Assembly (NCBI GenBank): GCA_002081555.1
Contig: KV921172.1
Coordinates: forward strand, 1-64,000
Source: Protostelium mycophagum
Taxonomy: Eukaryota > Evosea > Variosea > Protosteliida > Protosteliaceae
Length of the DNA: 64,000 nt
Reading direction: 5' to 3'
Shown: piece by piece, positions 35,101 through 47,326 of the stretch
How the letters are laid out: every line of letters begins with the position of its first letter
Numbering within the stretch: the first letter of the stretch is position 1
The notes under the pieces: generated by a model
The model's input: only the letters and a program-made list of their open reading frames with translations
Databases searched by the model: none
What the model was told of the DNA's origin: nothing
Program-made: the position numbers and the translations under genes

Positions 35101-38100
35101 GAATCCTTCCCAAAGCGTTCGGGAATAAAATCTTCTCTTCCCCCATATCATTCCAAAGATCACGGTAGATACCGCAGATCACATTCGTCACGTTCCCGTA
35201 TGTTCGGACCACTCTTTCATTGTCCTCTTCATCCATCTCTTTACAACAAGCAAATGTGTGCAGCAATATCTCGTGCAGCAGTCCCAAATAATTGTTCCAC
35301 GCCGAAACCGCCACGGCAGACGGTCCAACTGTGGGAATTAATCAACAACGAGATGTTTCCGGTGGATGACGTAATCATGATGTGTGGTGACGTCATACTC
35401 ACTTGTTACTGGAACAGAAAGGTTGACACTAGACCTCAAACTGGAATTTCCGCTGTTGTGAACACTGTGCAGAGGGCTGTTACCATGACTACTCGGAGAC
35501 AGATGTCCGGATGGACTTAATTGCCTCAATGTTTTATCGATGATAGACCGTTGTAGATTGACAGCCTGAGTGGTCGTTGTAGTGCTGAGGGCTTTGACCT
35601 GGCGATTTCAATTCTTCGTTCATCTACAACGGTATTTATCATCCATTACTCACCTTAGATTTCATATATGACTCCAAAAAGCGAAGAGTCTGTCAATATT
35701 CAGCGAAATTTCAGAGAATCTTCGGTCTACAACTAGCCATGATTACTCACGTGAAAAGTGGCACCGTATTGCCTCCATAGCAGTGCGGACCATCTAGGTG
35801 GTATCGTCTCAGTACACAAATTATTCAACAAGTAATTAGTTAGTTCGTCCACCATGGGGTGTATCTACAACGAGTAAGTTACGTATCACATTTCTTGTAC
35901 AACATCGAATCTTCGTAGAAATTTCACTCACGTCAGGTGTATAATACATATGGTCCAGCATCATTTTGTACTGATCCGTTGACATTTGGTTCAAAACTCC
36001 GTTGATGGCGATGGCGAGTATTATCTTCTCCTCGTTTTTTAAATTTTGAATTTTGACCAAGTGCGGGATGAGTCTAATCATCTCTTCGTCTACACCGTCG
36101 TTTGGCGCGGTCTCCATAATTGTTTTTATCAAACTTATGGAATATTGTGGCTCTTCCGATCTCATTAAATGTACATTCAGAGCGTTGTAGACGAGACCCA
36201 GAAGTCTCGGTCGGTGCTCTACAACCAGTCAGAAATAAATCTCGAAATTTCGATGAAAATTCACCCTGATCCCTGCCGACTGGGGTGTCAGATAATAAGA
36301 AGGACATGAATGCCATCTTCTCGTTGTTAATAATGGGGGCTGTCTCATTGTAGCAAATAGATTTGGTCATCTTCTCCATCACCAGCAGTAACTCCGGTAT
36401 ACTGAACAGATTCTTCACCGCATTCACCACGTGATGAAGGTTCTGGGAACGTGAGTGTCATCGATGAGTTGTGGGTAGATCGTGATGATGACGTCATCCG
36501 TGTGATTCATTTGGATGTGAGTGATATCACACCTTGATGATGAGGGTTTGAATGACCACCATCGCGGGGTGATTCTTGCTCATGAGGTCACAGAACGCAT
36601 CGACACATTCCCCGATAGAGGCAATCGTCTCCTCTCTACTCTGGGATTTACTTATACCCCTGATTATAGATTCCCGAACCATCGTGAACAGAAATTCAAT
36701 CGCCTGAGATCATTCAGTCCTTTGAAATTTTTTATAATTTCTATAGAAAAATAATGTTGAGAGATTTTTTGTAATCTCTATAGAAATATAATGTTGAGAA
36801 AATTTTTGTAATTTCTATAGAAATATAATGTTGACCTTTATGGTTGCTGTCAATTGCCGTAGATTCTTCGGGTCTTGACTTCTGAGGTAATAAATGATGC
36901 ACTGGAGAATTTTCGTGTGAATTCCGCTCATATCTGTAGATGGATCTGACAATAATAGATCCAGCAGATATTTCGTGGGATAATTCCCACTATAAATAAA
37001 TGTGTTCAGGACGACGACGAGAGTGTTGTAGACGGGTAATAAGTGTTTGTCCATTGTAGTGTGCCGAATTATCCCAAAAATATCTTCAAAAATAGTCGGA
37101 GCGTACTATATCTTATCATTTTACAAGGAAAAGAATTTAAAAGTCAACCACGAATGGATTGTGAAGAATTTTCTCGGAAAATTTTGTTGAATGTTGTACA
37201 GAAGGTTATTTTCTTTCTGAAATTGCATGATTCTCCAAATGATTTTTTAAATAATAATATGTTTTCATGTGAAATGAAATAAAATCTAACCAAATAAAAT
37301 TAGATAAAATAAAAATTAAATGAAGTTAAAAAATAAAAATGAATCACCTTCATCAAATCGTAGGGGTCAGCAAAAGAGACATCTGATGCTGCAAAAGCCA
37401 GATCTGTCTGCTTCTTCCAACTTCTCAATTTCACAAGGGAAGCTGTGACGTCATCAGTCTCAAACTCCCGAAAGATCGTGAAATTTCGGTGGAATTTACC
37501 GTGGTGTGTGACCTCCTTGGAGGTTAGTTGTAGACGGACCTTCAACTGCTCATTCTTTCTTTGGGCTAATTTGAATTCTGGAATAAAATTATTTTCGTGC
37601 ATATAAAATTTTTTGGACCTGCAGATTCCATCAGATAACTCGCCACGGGTAATCTCTTGTTCAAAATCTTGCTATCTACAGGTTTGTAGACGGACAATAT
37701 ATATTCTCCGTCGCTGGCGGCCGTTCCGTCGAATTTTACTAGTTTCAAAAAAGTGAAACCGAGTGTTGTGGGTGCTCGATCTACACCGAGTCAATAAATA
37801 CAATAGAAGATATCGTGAATTTTTAATCATTTTTAAGTGTATTGGATACTGCAAAATTATCTGCATGTCCAAAATGTTGACAAGGATATTTGGATTTTTG
37901 GCGCCAAAACACAACCACCTTCGTTTGAAAAAAATAAATGGAATCGCTTATGCTGAACTATAAATTACCTGAGTGGACCTCTCTGATGTCAAATTTCAAA
38001 TGTGATTGATTCCACAGTTCTACGGGGATATTAATACGGACTGTCTCGTTGTAGAAAGGGTTAGCGCAGTGGTAGTAGACACAACTCCGAAACTCCGAGT

Positions 38101-40901
38101 TGGGGGGTCGTGTGTTTCCCGCGTAAGTGATGGTGTCCTAATTTTCTAAGAACTTTCAAGATTCAAGATCTCTGACCTTGATACGCTCTCCATCATCTGC
38201 TGCCACCTCCACGATGACCTGAATTTTCTCAGAGATTGTATCTACAACGGTGTAGTCACCTCAACACTCTTGCCATCAAAAACGCCAGAATCGATGACAC
38301 AATATAATTCGTGTCTTTTGTCCGTGGTTAAAATAACCTGAATAATTTAATTTCTCCATCTACAACCTGCCACTGAATGATGAATGAAAATTCTAGGAAA
38401 ATTACCTCTGAAGGAAAAGCAAACTTGTTGACGGTTCTAACGCCTGGTTTGTTCTTCAACGTATCTTCTAATAGTCCTTGGTACAGGGTCACCTTCGTCT
38501 TCAGTTCTATTTTTAGACTCAATAGCCCGGGAGCATCATTGATGATCACTGTGACGTCATCAGTTATCTTTTACCACACAAAAAAGGCAGATAAAAACAT
38601 AAAATTCCAATGAGACGATCTACAATCCCATCTACAACACTCACTCTCGTGTATTTTGTGGAAAGAACCCTCTTCCTTGGTATACCAAAACAAGGGCTTT
38701 GAATCAATCTGATTTTCGACCAAGATATCACGGAGGGGTGTCGCAGAACACGCACAAGGCCGGCGGAAATCTTGCGTGAATTTCGCCTTTCGGTCATTGT
38801 CTGATTGTAGACGACCTTTCCTGATGACTCTACAAATGAGGTATAAATCACTAGAGATATCATTCTGTTCAAGTTGCTGAAATCCTTCAGTCTACAACGC
38901 TGTATTGAGTCTTTGTTTTTAAAAATTAGTAGATAAAAATCTTTTTTTGTGATAAAAACCTAATCACCAGAAGAAAATTGTGTCAAAAAAATCACAGAAA
39001 TTTCATAGAAATTGATTTTACGTACAGAGAATATCACGTCAAGTTTCGTGTCGTCCAAAACGTCGGGCAGCCCCGACTTGTCAAGGAGAATCTGGAATTC
39101 CTCCGTAATGAAGGCATTCTCCTTCGCCGAAAATAATGAGAAGTTCAGCTCCATTGGTTCTCCAACCTGTCTCGATCAGAAAATTCGTGGAAAATTCTTG
39201 GAAAATTCGACTCACGTTGGGGATTTGGATTTTGCTGATTTCTAGATGTAATTGGTATCTCTTGATTATCGTTGTAGATTCCGGAGGAATTTCTGAAGTG
39301 GCCACTTTTAATTCTAATTCTTTATACTGAAATATTTAATTTAATATTGTGAAAATCAAGTCCTTTGCCAAATCTTATAAAATTGAAGAATCTTAAATAA
39401 AAGTTCAATAAAAACTCCCAAAAAAATTGAAGAAAATTCCAAAAAAAATTCCAAAAAAACACAAGTGTTGACCTTTGCTAATAATTCAAAAGAGGAAGCG
39501 TCGCTGTAGTGCAGCCTCGAGTCTTTAATCGCCGTCTGTATCCTTCTATTTTCAGCGAAATTTCGAGGAATGAAACTCACTTGTCCAAGGTGGGGGTCCT
39601 GTCTACAACGGCTTTGTAGTTCCTGGTCAATCTTCGGCTCTGATAAGCGGCATTCCTCTTACGCTTCGTTGTAGATCGTGGGGAGGGGGGTTGAGATGAG
39701 GGGGGGGATGACTCGGGGCTGGGGTTCATTTCATCTTGAAGAAAGGAACCATTCGAGGAACTGTTTAGAGTCAGACAACTGAGATCTACAACACATGGTC
39801 GTATTATTTATATAAGAAATATGCTATATTTAGATCCACATAGAGTAAATGCCTACTTTGAAGTTCTCAAGGTCCTGGAAAATTCCGTTGATAAATTAAC
39901 AGAAAGTCTATTTTTAGATCCCGTATCCGATCTAAATCTCTCCTGGCTAAGCGACTTCTCCGTCGCAAAACTGTTTGTAGATCCCGTCGACCCCTTCCTC
40001 TCCCCCACCGACGAACTCGTCGACATCTTCCTGTCGACAAAATTTCCGCTCAAAACTTCGCGTACATAATTGGCGGGAAAAATCCCGACATTCCCCAGAG
40101 TAGACCGTCCAACCCACCAAGAAGCCCCCTTCTTTAAGACCATAATGTAATCTCCTTTTGACATACTCAATTTTGGCACCTGAGCAGCGGCAGGCTGACC
40201 GTCTGTGCCGAATGGATACAGTACCTGAAATTTCGTTCACATCACCATCTCATCGTCGAACTGTAGTGTCTTTGTCATGTGTTGCAGCTTTGCCGTGGTA
40301 TTTATTGCTCTCCATTGACTGTGGACACATAACGACATCTCACCTCAGCTTCTGTTGGGATGTCAGAGTCTGTGGAGAGGTATCTAGATGGGATGGTGAC
40401 GACACCCTCTTTCGTGCTGCACTTCCAGAGGTCGGGGTGCTCTTTGGACAAAACGGTCACTTTTCCTGCAGATACTGTTTGCATTTTGCCGCCTGCTCAT
40501 GATCAGAACGATATGATTCAATTAACCAAGGACTGGAAAAGATCGGTGTGATGAAGTAAAGCTTGGGCTGATTCCATTGTATCATTCTTTGCGTGCTGCA
40601 GCCTTGGCGCACATTCATATCGACGCAGCTTTCATTCAGAGACATTTCAAAACATGCTTTTCTCACCTTGATCTCCAGTCGTTTTGGTGGAATAGTCGAA
40701 CAGAAGCTCTGCTTGGCTGATTTCGGTGAGGTATTTAGAAGGGACTAAGCCATCTCTGATTCCATTATTGGCCACCCACCAGGGACCACGATGTTTAGAG
40801 ATGAGACGAAGGATATCGCCAGACTTCACAGTGAGCTCCTGATCATTCCTTCCAGTAAAGTCGATGTTAACGTGCACACGCTGAGGTTCATCGCCGTTCA
40901 T
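32122..40901 (-). CDS. DOCK-family Rho/Rac guanine-nucleotide exchange factor with three SH3 domains
   Basis: Activates Rac/Rho GTPases through a DHR-2 domain; relatives act in phagocytosis and migration. Start ATG at 40901. SH3-1: VDFTGRNDQELTVKSGDI-type, with RGPWWVANNGIRDGLVPSKY. SH3-2: VTVLSKEHPDLWKCS, GVVTIPSRYL. SH3-3: MSKGDYIMVLKKGASWWVGR then GIFPANYV. A Ser/Arg-rich linker follows (SPPSSQPPSPRSTTKRKR). DOCK core: MELNFSLFSAKENAFITEEF, LVRVLRHPSVISWSKI. DHR-1: VYYHCANPFYNETVRINIPV, ELWNQSHLKFDIREVHS. DHR-2 (34.4-32.1 kb): RFPPEYFRVGFYGKGFPPNL, KEFVYRGEPLEKPSDFTEKL, LWLHNTYFTTEVIFPSLYKR, LSPLVNAINSIERKTSEISD, LSMILNG then AAVNGGIAKYQQAFL. More than 30 exons; one intron holds a tRNA. 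The stop lies in AATAAA. (The first SH3 string is approximate because of the intron-free but degenerate start.). Confidence 0.9.
33166..33247 (-). tRNA. tRNA-Leu(AAG), copy 5, nested in DOCK intron
   Basis: Identical 82-base tRNA-Leu inside a DOCK intron (donor GTGAGTCTATTTTTAG at 33326, acceptor near 33072). The intron separates INSPGQ from LLITTVTPCKEED within DHR-2. Same orientation as the host. The flanks here (AAATATTTTGCA on the 3' side) differ from those of copies 1-4, so this is the most diverged locus even though the tRNA itself is unchanged. Confidence 0.96.
33612..33658 (+). other. tRNA 3'-half-like fragment in DOCK intron
   Basis: On the plus strand, antisense to DOCK, the intron between LLEQE and ASFYEK reads CCTGTCACTTG (like an Asp-tRNA anticodon loop, CTGTCAC) followed by GAGAGGTCC and the T-loop-like GGTTCGATCCC. 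The upstream half needed to pair the anticodon stem and the D arm is missing. It may be a decayed tRNA copy or chance. Confidence 0.3.
34197..34308. repeat. AAATAAATCAT / ATTAAATAA tandem array
   Basis: A short-period AT-rich array in a DOCK intron: repeats of AAATAAATCAT followed by repeats of AAATATTAAAT. Confidence 0.7.
36726..36835. repeat. Three 37-base tandem repeats forming a DOCK intron
   Basis: Three near-identical units of about 37 bases, each with the palindrome AATTTCTATAGAAAT followed by ATAATGTTGA. In sense orientation the intron starts GTCAACATTATATTTC and ends TTTCAAAG, so almost the whole intron is the array. Confidence 0.75.
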
Positions 40902-41050
40902 GGTATCGTGTAGAACGCCTCTCGTCTACTTGTTCTGTCAACGTGACTTGAGAGGTTTTAAGCGTGAGATGATGGAAACTGTGACCAAAGTTCTAAAAAA
41001 ACGAAGTGCGCAATTTAAAATTGACAAGTAACGACATCAGAGACCCACCG
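40902..41050. promoter_or_regulatory. Divergent promoter between DOCK and the TRIC-like gene
   Basis: 149 bases between two divergent ATGs must carry both promoters and 5' leaders. No clear TATA box. Confidence 0.4.
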
Positions 41051-42083
41051 ATGGATCTAATCTCACCCTTATATGGAGTGTTCTCACACCTACTTTCCAT
41101 GCCCATCTTCCCCATCCTTTTCATACCTGATGCATTTTTCCACTTGACCAGGATTTACCCTCTATTGGCAGAACAACATTGGTTTTACAATATGTGCTGG
41201 AGTCTGGTATATTGTGCTGGAAGTGGTCCTTTTACAGCTTTCCTCTTGGGTCAACCATTTGCTATTCTTCAAAATAATACAATTCTCCCAGGAACCATCG
41301 TCGTTTGGTGGGTAAATACATGTCTTCATTTCGAGATTACAAGCGAAGATGGACATTAGGTCACCAGAAAAATGGTCATTAAATTAAAAAGGTACCTGCT
41401 GCATTACTCATTTGGCAGCAGAAGCGATCTTCTATACAGATTTTGCATGATCAAACAAGTCAGAGTGAGTGCTTGATGTTATCTTTCAATGATGATGACC
41501 TTGTAGGCCGTACTGGCGATGGTCAGCACCCTTCTGAGATGTAGAACTATGTTCCTCGTAATTCAAGCCGCCACTGTAAAATACCCAGGCTCTATTGTCG
41601 CTGTCGCTGTGATTGGTTTCACCCAAGGTATGACATCTTCTCGTCAAACATGCATCATGTGGCCATCAAAAATGTTGTTGTTAATTTGGTGCCAAATCCT
41701 GACCACTGTCAGCTTCTACTCGGTCTCTTCTCTTTGCGGCGATTTCCCGCCAAACCGTAAATTCAAATTTTCCAACGGAATTTTCGAAACCGGGGTGGAC
41801 TTCGCGCTCCGCCTTCCTCGCCCCCCTGGTCTACTATTTTTCAGCTGTCGACATTACCCAATTGTACAGCTATCTCTTTTTGGGCGGGAAACCGCCCACC
41901 CCCATCATGATCGATGACAGCAACCTTGTTCTGAGAACAGCGATTACACTCTATCTTTGCTTGCATGCAGGGTGTGTGGAGATCACTGGCATGTTCAATC
42001 CTTTCCCAATGGACATACTGGAGAGTACTTTCTTCTCCATGACAAAACTGAGAGTGAAAAAAGATAAAAGGAAAGAGGAATAA
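41051..42083 (+). CDS. TRIC-like intracellular cation channel
   Basis: A polytopic membrane protein, probably of the trimeric intracellular cation channel family, which conducts counter-ions during ER calcium release. ATG at 41051 (MDLISPLYGVFSHLLSMPIF). Helical segments include WSLVYCAGSGPFTAFLLGQP, NNTILPGTIVVWWVNTCLHF, LLRCRTMFLVIQAATVKYPG followed by SIVAVAVIGFTQG, and ITLYLCLHAGCVEITGMF. The order of segments and a loop rich in basic residues before a KYPGSIVAVAVIG-type helix resemble TRIC. It ends in a lysine-rich cytosolic tail (KLRVKKDKRKEE), which could retain it in the ER. The stop TAA is inside AATAAA. Divergent from DOCK with 149 bases between start codons. The family assignment is from pattern memory only. 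Confidence 0.55.
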
Positions 42084-42502
42084 AAATTCATTTGCGGGAG
42101 GATGTGAGCTTTCTCTTGGACAACAGACAAGTACAGAATTGGAGGACCAGATCTCTGCCTCTTAACAAATACACTCTTGTAACTGTTCCTCGTGTTGATT
42201 GGAGGTCATTATTATCACATAACAGACGCAACTTCGGCACAAGAACAAATGTTCGTATCAATTTTAAAAATTAGAAGTTGATTGTTTATCGTAATAAAAA
42301 ATGACTCAAGTCAAATGACCCACGGCTGAATGGACTTCGGACAAAACATGCGGTAATATCTCACGATACAACCCCCAAGAATGTCTTTCATCTTCCTTTA
42401 CCATTCCTCATCAGTCTCATTAAGACATGGAAATATAACACATCCTTCAAAACGTTCAAATCTTTTTGTCATCTGTAGTTGTAGAACTCTGGATGTGCGG
42501 GT
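42084..42502. other. Spacer between convergent TRIC-like and MFSD1 genes
   Basis: About 420 bases at the 3' ends of both genes. The plus open frame 42092-42274 has no recognisable feature. I see no further gene. Confidence 0.4.
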
Positions 42503-44646
42503 TTATTGTTGTGTCTCTTGAGGCTCTCCCTCCAGACTGTCTTTTGTGGCTCCACTGGCCAAGCACAGTGTGCTTCCCTTGTAGTTGTCCGTGTAGACCA
42601 GTAAGAAGCCGAAAGCGAGTCCGATGAGGTCCATGCACACGAAGAAGATGATGGCCTCTCTGTATGAGTTGTTGGCGATTCTTCCAGCGGCAATGTTGGT
42701 CAGGGCGAGACCCGCGTTCTGGATGGCAGTCTGAAGGGGTCAGAAAGGCGGGAAAATGGTGGGGCAACTACGGATGTACAAAAGATTTTGAACGTTTTGA
42801 AAAATTTGTGAAATTTGAAAGTGAAAAGAAAATTGCATTATTGCAGATGGTCAAAACAATTTCCGAAAATCCAACAAAACACATACCATCAATCCATAAG
42901 CTGTAGCCGTCTCCGACTTCTGGCACAACAACGGTATGGAAGGCCACAAGCACCCAGGCACCATGGAGAACGATAGTCCGATCAAGATGATGGGAAAGAG
43001 GGGGGTTATGTTAGTGAAGGCCAAGAGTAGATGGGCAGGGAGAATCATTAAACTTCCCAATACGACAAAGTAGGGGCGGTACCCGACACAGTCCAAGAAT
43101 TTTCCGAGAATGGGGGAGAGTATCATGGAAGCGAGAATTACAATTCCACTGTAGATGGCGGCCTCGTGGTCGTTGTAGTGGTAAGTGTCTTTCAAAAAAT
43201 CACTAAAAAATCAGTAAAAATCCAGATAATTACCGCAAAAAATACATTAAAAACTATCAACAAAAATAAAATTAAAATAATAAAAAACATACTTTGCAAA
43301 AGCGATGAATGGAATTACACCGCTGTAGTAGGTCATACACAAGAAAGAGACAACCCAGAAACGGACGTCGAATCTTAAAATAGCACCCCAGTTGAGGGCA
43401 TTCTCGTTGGGATCTACAACGCGGTTGGGAAAATATTTCTCCGCAGCTTTGTCCATCACGGAGAAGACGACGACGCTCAACACCGAAACTCCGGCGAGAA
43501 CGGCTCCGAGCCAAATGGCCACCTGCATAGGTAAGTCTCGTTGTAGATGGGAGGTTGTTCGTTGTATATTTGATTTATTTTTTCTGCACAAGTATGAGGT
43601 GCGACAAACAAGTTGAAAAATCTAAAAATAGAAAAATGTCTAAAAATAAAATTCTGACCTTGTAGTCACCACCAAAAAGACCAGCAATAGAGGGAGAGAA
43701 GCTGACAGCTAAATAATCACCCTGTAAATCTCAGTGAAATTTCACTACAATACGTGGAAGAATTATTCAGAAGGATGACGGGAGATGATGAAGGATATGT
43801 ATGATCACCAATCTGGACATGGACAAAGAAAGACCCAATGCAAGAGCCAAACTGTTTGTGTTGGCGAACCAGAGGGCAATCATGGCCGTCTGGATGACAT
43901 TCAATGATTCACCTCCGATTCTGTATCATGTCAATATTTTTTAATGAACAATCAGATCAGATGAGAGTTAGAGATTTTGTGTTTCTGCGGACAGTAAACC
44001 TAACAAGGAAAACTTATGGTATGTTGTGTGATCTTCTTAAAAAGATACAGCACAATGAGGCTGTGGGCAATTGTTTCTGACAAACCAATTGCATCGAATC
44101 CATCGATTTGTGTCTTACCCGAATGTAAGACGACCAAGCATGGCGATGATATAGCCAGTATGTTGGCTAACTCTTCCAGCAGCCGTTAGAGAAAGTGCCA
44201 GAGGAGTGATGAGGGCACCAGCAAAGACAAAGAGGGCAAAGATGAAACCGGCGAGACGAACACCGATCTTGTCACCGAGGAGACCTCCAAAGAAGACGAG
44301 TATGATGTTGGGTAGATTGTAAATGGCATAGAGGTTAGAGAAGCCTCCACGATCGATTCCAAGAGTCTATCGTCTAATATCAAATTGTGATCCTAGAAAT
44401 TACACACAAGATGAAGATAATCACCTCTTGTATCTCGCTATCAAAAGGCTGGATCTCGTCCAAGGCAAAGTAAGAGCCAAAGCACTGCAGAGAGATCACG
44501 AAGAGGATGATCCATTTGTATATGGGCCCATTCGGTGCCAAAAGTGAAGGTTTCTCAGCTGGAACGGCGATTTCGTCATCATCAGCGTAGGAGCGGTAGG
44601 AATGGTCTTCAAAGTCCTTGCCGATCAGGCGCCCGTCTTCAGACAT
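42503..44646 (-). CDS. MFSD1: MFSD1-like major facilitator transporter
   Basis: Twelve-helix transporter; animal MFSD1 is a lysosomal dipeptide uniporter. ATG at 44646. The acidic N-tail contains EKPSLL, a [DE]xxxLL-type endolysosomal sorting signal. Helix 1: WIILFVISLQCFGSYFALDE. MFS-type GGLLGDKIGVRLAG loop, then IIAMLGRLTFGIGGESLNVI. Second half: LRFDVRFWVVSFLCMTYYSG, YNDHEAAIYSGIVILASMIL, then LGKFLDCVGYRPYFVVLGSL, VPGCLWPSIPLLCQKSETAT and NAGLALTNIAAGRIANNSYR. It ends SLEGEPQETQQ, with the stop in AATAAA. About eight exons. The family match is strong in helices 4-5 and 7-10. Confidence 0.88.
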
Positions 44647-44732
44647 CTTTTGAGTAATAATGATCTGATCTTACAATTCTTTCAATCTACAACAGAAATG
44701 ATTTACACTTTCATATGAAAGATAGCCATAAT

Positions 44733-45122
44733 TTATCTGTGCTTCTGGTGGTTGGGGTTGGAGGATCCCTCGTTGTAATGGTAAGTGTGCTTAGGCTCAT
44801 GCTGTCTGGCCTCGGCAATCTTCTGATGAAGGACAGCCTTTGCGTGAAGGCGCTCATCATGTTCTAAGGTCTCTTTCATGCTGGCATCATGATCTGCCTT
44901 TCCTGAATTGTCATTCAGAATTAACATCAGCGCGACATGTGCGCGACAAAAATTACCTTTGAGAATCTCCAGAGTATCGGCGTTCACAATTCCCTCCAAA
45001 CCCTTGAGAGACTCACGTCTCTCCTCTTCTGTGAGTGTGGGATGTAACTCCTCGACGATACTCTTCGTCTTGAGATCTGGCTCGGCTGCGATGACGTCTA
45101 CGGGCATTACGACTTTAGACAT
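44733..45122 (-). CDS. Small hydrophilic protein
   Basis: Two exons. Start ATG at 45122: MSKVVMPVDVIAAEPDLKTK, then EELHPTLTEEERRESLKGLE. A 54-nt intron (donor GTAATTTTTG, acceptor GACAATTCAG) is followed by KADHDASMKETLEHDERLHA and AEARQHEPKHTYHYNEGSSN. About 110 residues, charged and helical in the middle, with a His-rich C-terminus and no membrane segment. No family recognised. HTYHYNEG partly echoes the nearby MFSD1 phrase DTYHYND, which I take as coincidence. Confidence 0.65.
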   Translation of the reverse strand: MSKVVMPVDVIAAEPDLKTKSIVEELHPTLTEEERRESLKGLEGIVNADTLEILKGNFCRAHVALMLILNDNSGKADHDASMKETLEHDERLHAKAVLHQKIAEARQHEPKHTYHYNEGSSNPNHQKHR

Positions 45123-45504
45123 GGTTTCTGTAAAAATGATGAGCAATCAACAATTGATCTGTGAAGATAGTCGATTCTCACTCGTTAAATATGATGAGAG
45201 GCGTGTGTTTGAGTGTTGGTGTTTCGAAGTTTGATGTCGGCTGCGTCCAACGGAAAAATTGGAACAACACGTTTCCCCCTCTGTTGATTCTCTTTGAGTT
45301 TTCCAGCTGTACTTTTTCAGCTACAAGTCCAAGGCTCTCGAAGTGTTAGCTATAAAATATAGAGGTGCACTAAAGAGGTGGAAGAGTTCAGTTGGCGCTG
45401 TACAGCATGGCACGAAACGAAATTCATCATAAAATAAATTGAAATTTTTCGTGTGGACTTACAACGAGTCACATTTCAGAAATGTGATCATCATTTTTCA
45501 GGAA

Positions 45505-47146
45505 ATGTCAGGAAAGAAAGGCCTCGTTCGTTTAGATCGTCTCGTTGCAAACCTCGGATACTGCTCACGTTCTAAAGCAACTGTCAGTCATCACTGATTC
45601 ATCTTCTGTCTGACGATTTGACTAAATTGATGCAGAAAGTGCTCTCCAAATTAGAGGTCCGAGTGAATGGAGAGATAGTTTCTCGAGAATCACTTGTCGA
45701 TCCAAAGACGGTGACAATAGCAGGAGAACCTCTTAAATGGATCCCACCGTGAGTCATCATCTTTATTTTATTTCCTCTTTGTCATTAAAATCTTGCTTTA
45801 ATTGATACATCACAAATTTGATCATCATCCTACTTGTTGGTTCTACAGCTCTAATGCAGCAGAAATAATACATATCCACAACTTCAACACTTTGCATAAA
45901 CCAAAACCTATATATCATATTATTGGAGGTTTTGTGGTATATATTCTGCTCACAAATCTTCCAGTGTCTCTATAGCTCTACACAAACCAGCAGGATTCAT
46001 CTGCTCTACAGAAAGAGAGTATGAAGGTGCAAAGATCGTTCCGGACCTTCTGCCCGAGGAACTGCGGATGTTGAAGAACCCACCATTAAGAATGGCTGGA
46101 AGACTCGATAAGAACGTGACTGGAGTTTTGGTGTTGTCACAAGACGGTAATTTCTTTTCATTTTATTTTCATAAATCAATCTTTGGGGTTTTTACTATTA
46201 TAATCTCGTGAATATACATATGTATAAATAATAAATTCATCTTTTGATAATACATATATGGTATTTGTAAGGGAAGGTGTTCGGTAACTTACCGTGATTG
46301 TTCTGATGTAACCTACTTCTTTTCCACGAAATTTGTTCACAAAGATTCAAAATACTGATATTTCGCAGCACAATTAGTCGAAAAATTGATGGGACACGGA
46401 ACCGCAAAGAGATTTGCGAAAGAGTATGTAATTAAAGCGAAATTTCCATTCCAAGGGGACGAAGCCAAGGTAACCATTGTAGACGAGAACATGATCTTCA
46501 TTGTAGTGGTTCAGAATCCTCGTGAAAATAATTTCATTTTTCTCTACATCTGATTTTTGTCTGGAAAAATTCGGATCCCGTATTTATTTTTTTGGATTTT
46601 TCTAAACTTTGCAGATTTTCGAATCGGGTAAAGTGATGTTGATTGGAGAAAAAGAACCACTCCTTCCTGCCGGATTTGAAGTCATAAATGCGGAAGAGAA
46701 AACCGCATTGTGAGTGTTCTTTCAAAAATATTTTCTATTCAAACAATTTATTTTAGTAGCAACAAAAATTTACAATTGAAAAGCATTTATTTTCGGTGCA
46801 GAGAATTCTAAAAATAGAACAGAGTCACCCTCTACCAAGGAATTTACCACCAAATCACACGTATGATGAGATCCGTCGGAAACAAGGTCAGTTCTCCAAA
46901 TCTCACCCAAATCTCCTCCATTTTCACTCAGATCTACAGATCGACTGGATCCATCGGATCTCCGTCGGACCAGTCCAACTGGACGATCTGGAAGAAGGAC
47001 ACATCCGGAAGCTGTCAAGTAAAGAGATAAAAACGATTATGGGACCACCTAAGAGAGACAGCCAGACCCTCCTTCGGGCGAGACGCGAGACCATAAAGAA
47101 CATGCAGGAGAGGAGGGCGGATAAAAAAGCAGCAGCTGCTGAATAA
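45505..47146 (+). CDS. RsuA/RluB-type pseudouridine synthase
   Basis: Converts uridine to pseudouridine in rRNA. The bacterial-type family in a eukaryote suggests an organellar target. N-terminal S4 RNA-binding domain: VRLDRLVANLGYCSRSKAT, continuing VLSKLEVRVNGEIV after an intron. Catalytic domain: LHKPAGFICSTEREYEG, MAGRLDKNVTGVLVLS (catalytic Asp in RLD), KEYVIKAKFPF. An extended C-terminus (GPPKRDSQTLLRARRETIKN, ending in lysines and alanines) goes beyond the bacterial length. The ATG at 45505 gives only MSGKKG before S4. A targeting presequence is not obvious, so an upstream exon is possible. The stop lies inside AATAAA. About six exons. Confidence 0.85.
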
Positions 47147-47326
47147 ACAGTCTTCACGGTAGGGAGCGTGAGTTTTGCGGTAACGAGAGGTGAAAGGAGA
47201 TATTTTTATTCCAAATTTTCGTCTTTTTACGAATTATGAATTTATTAAAAATCTTTATAAATAAAAAAAATAATAAATATGTGATTCTACAATTGATCAA
47301 CATGCTGGATCGACCATCTACATCTA

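Noticed and set aside
39821-40069. Plus-strand frame of 82 codons
   Set aside because: Antisense to the third SH3 exon and linker of DOCK.
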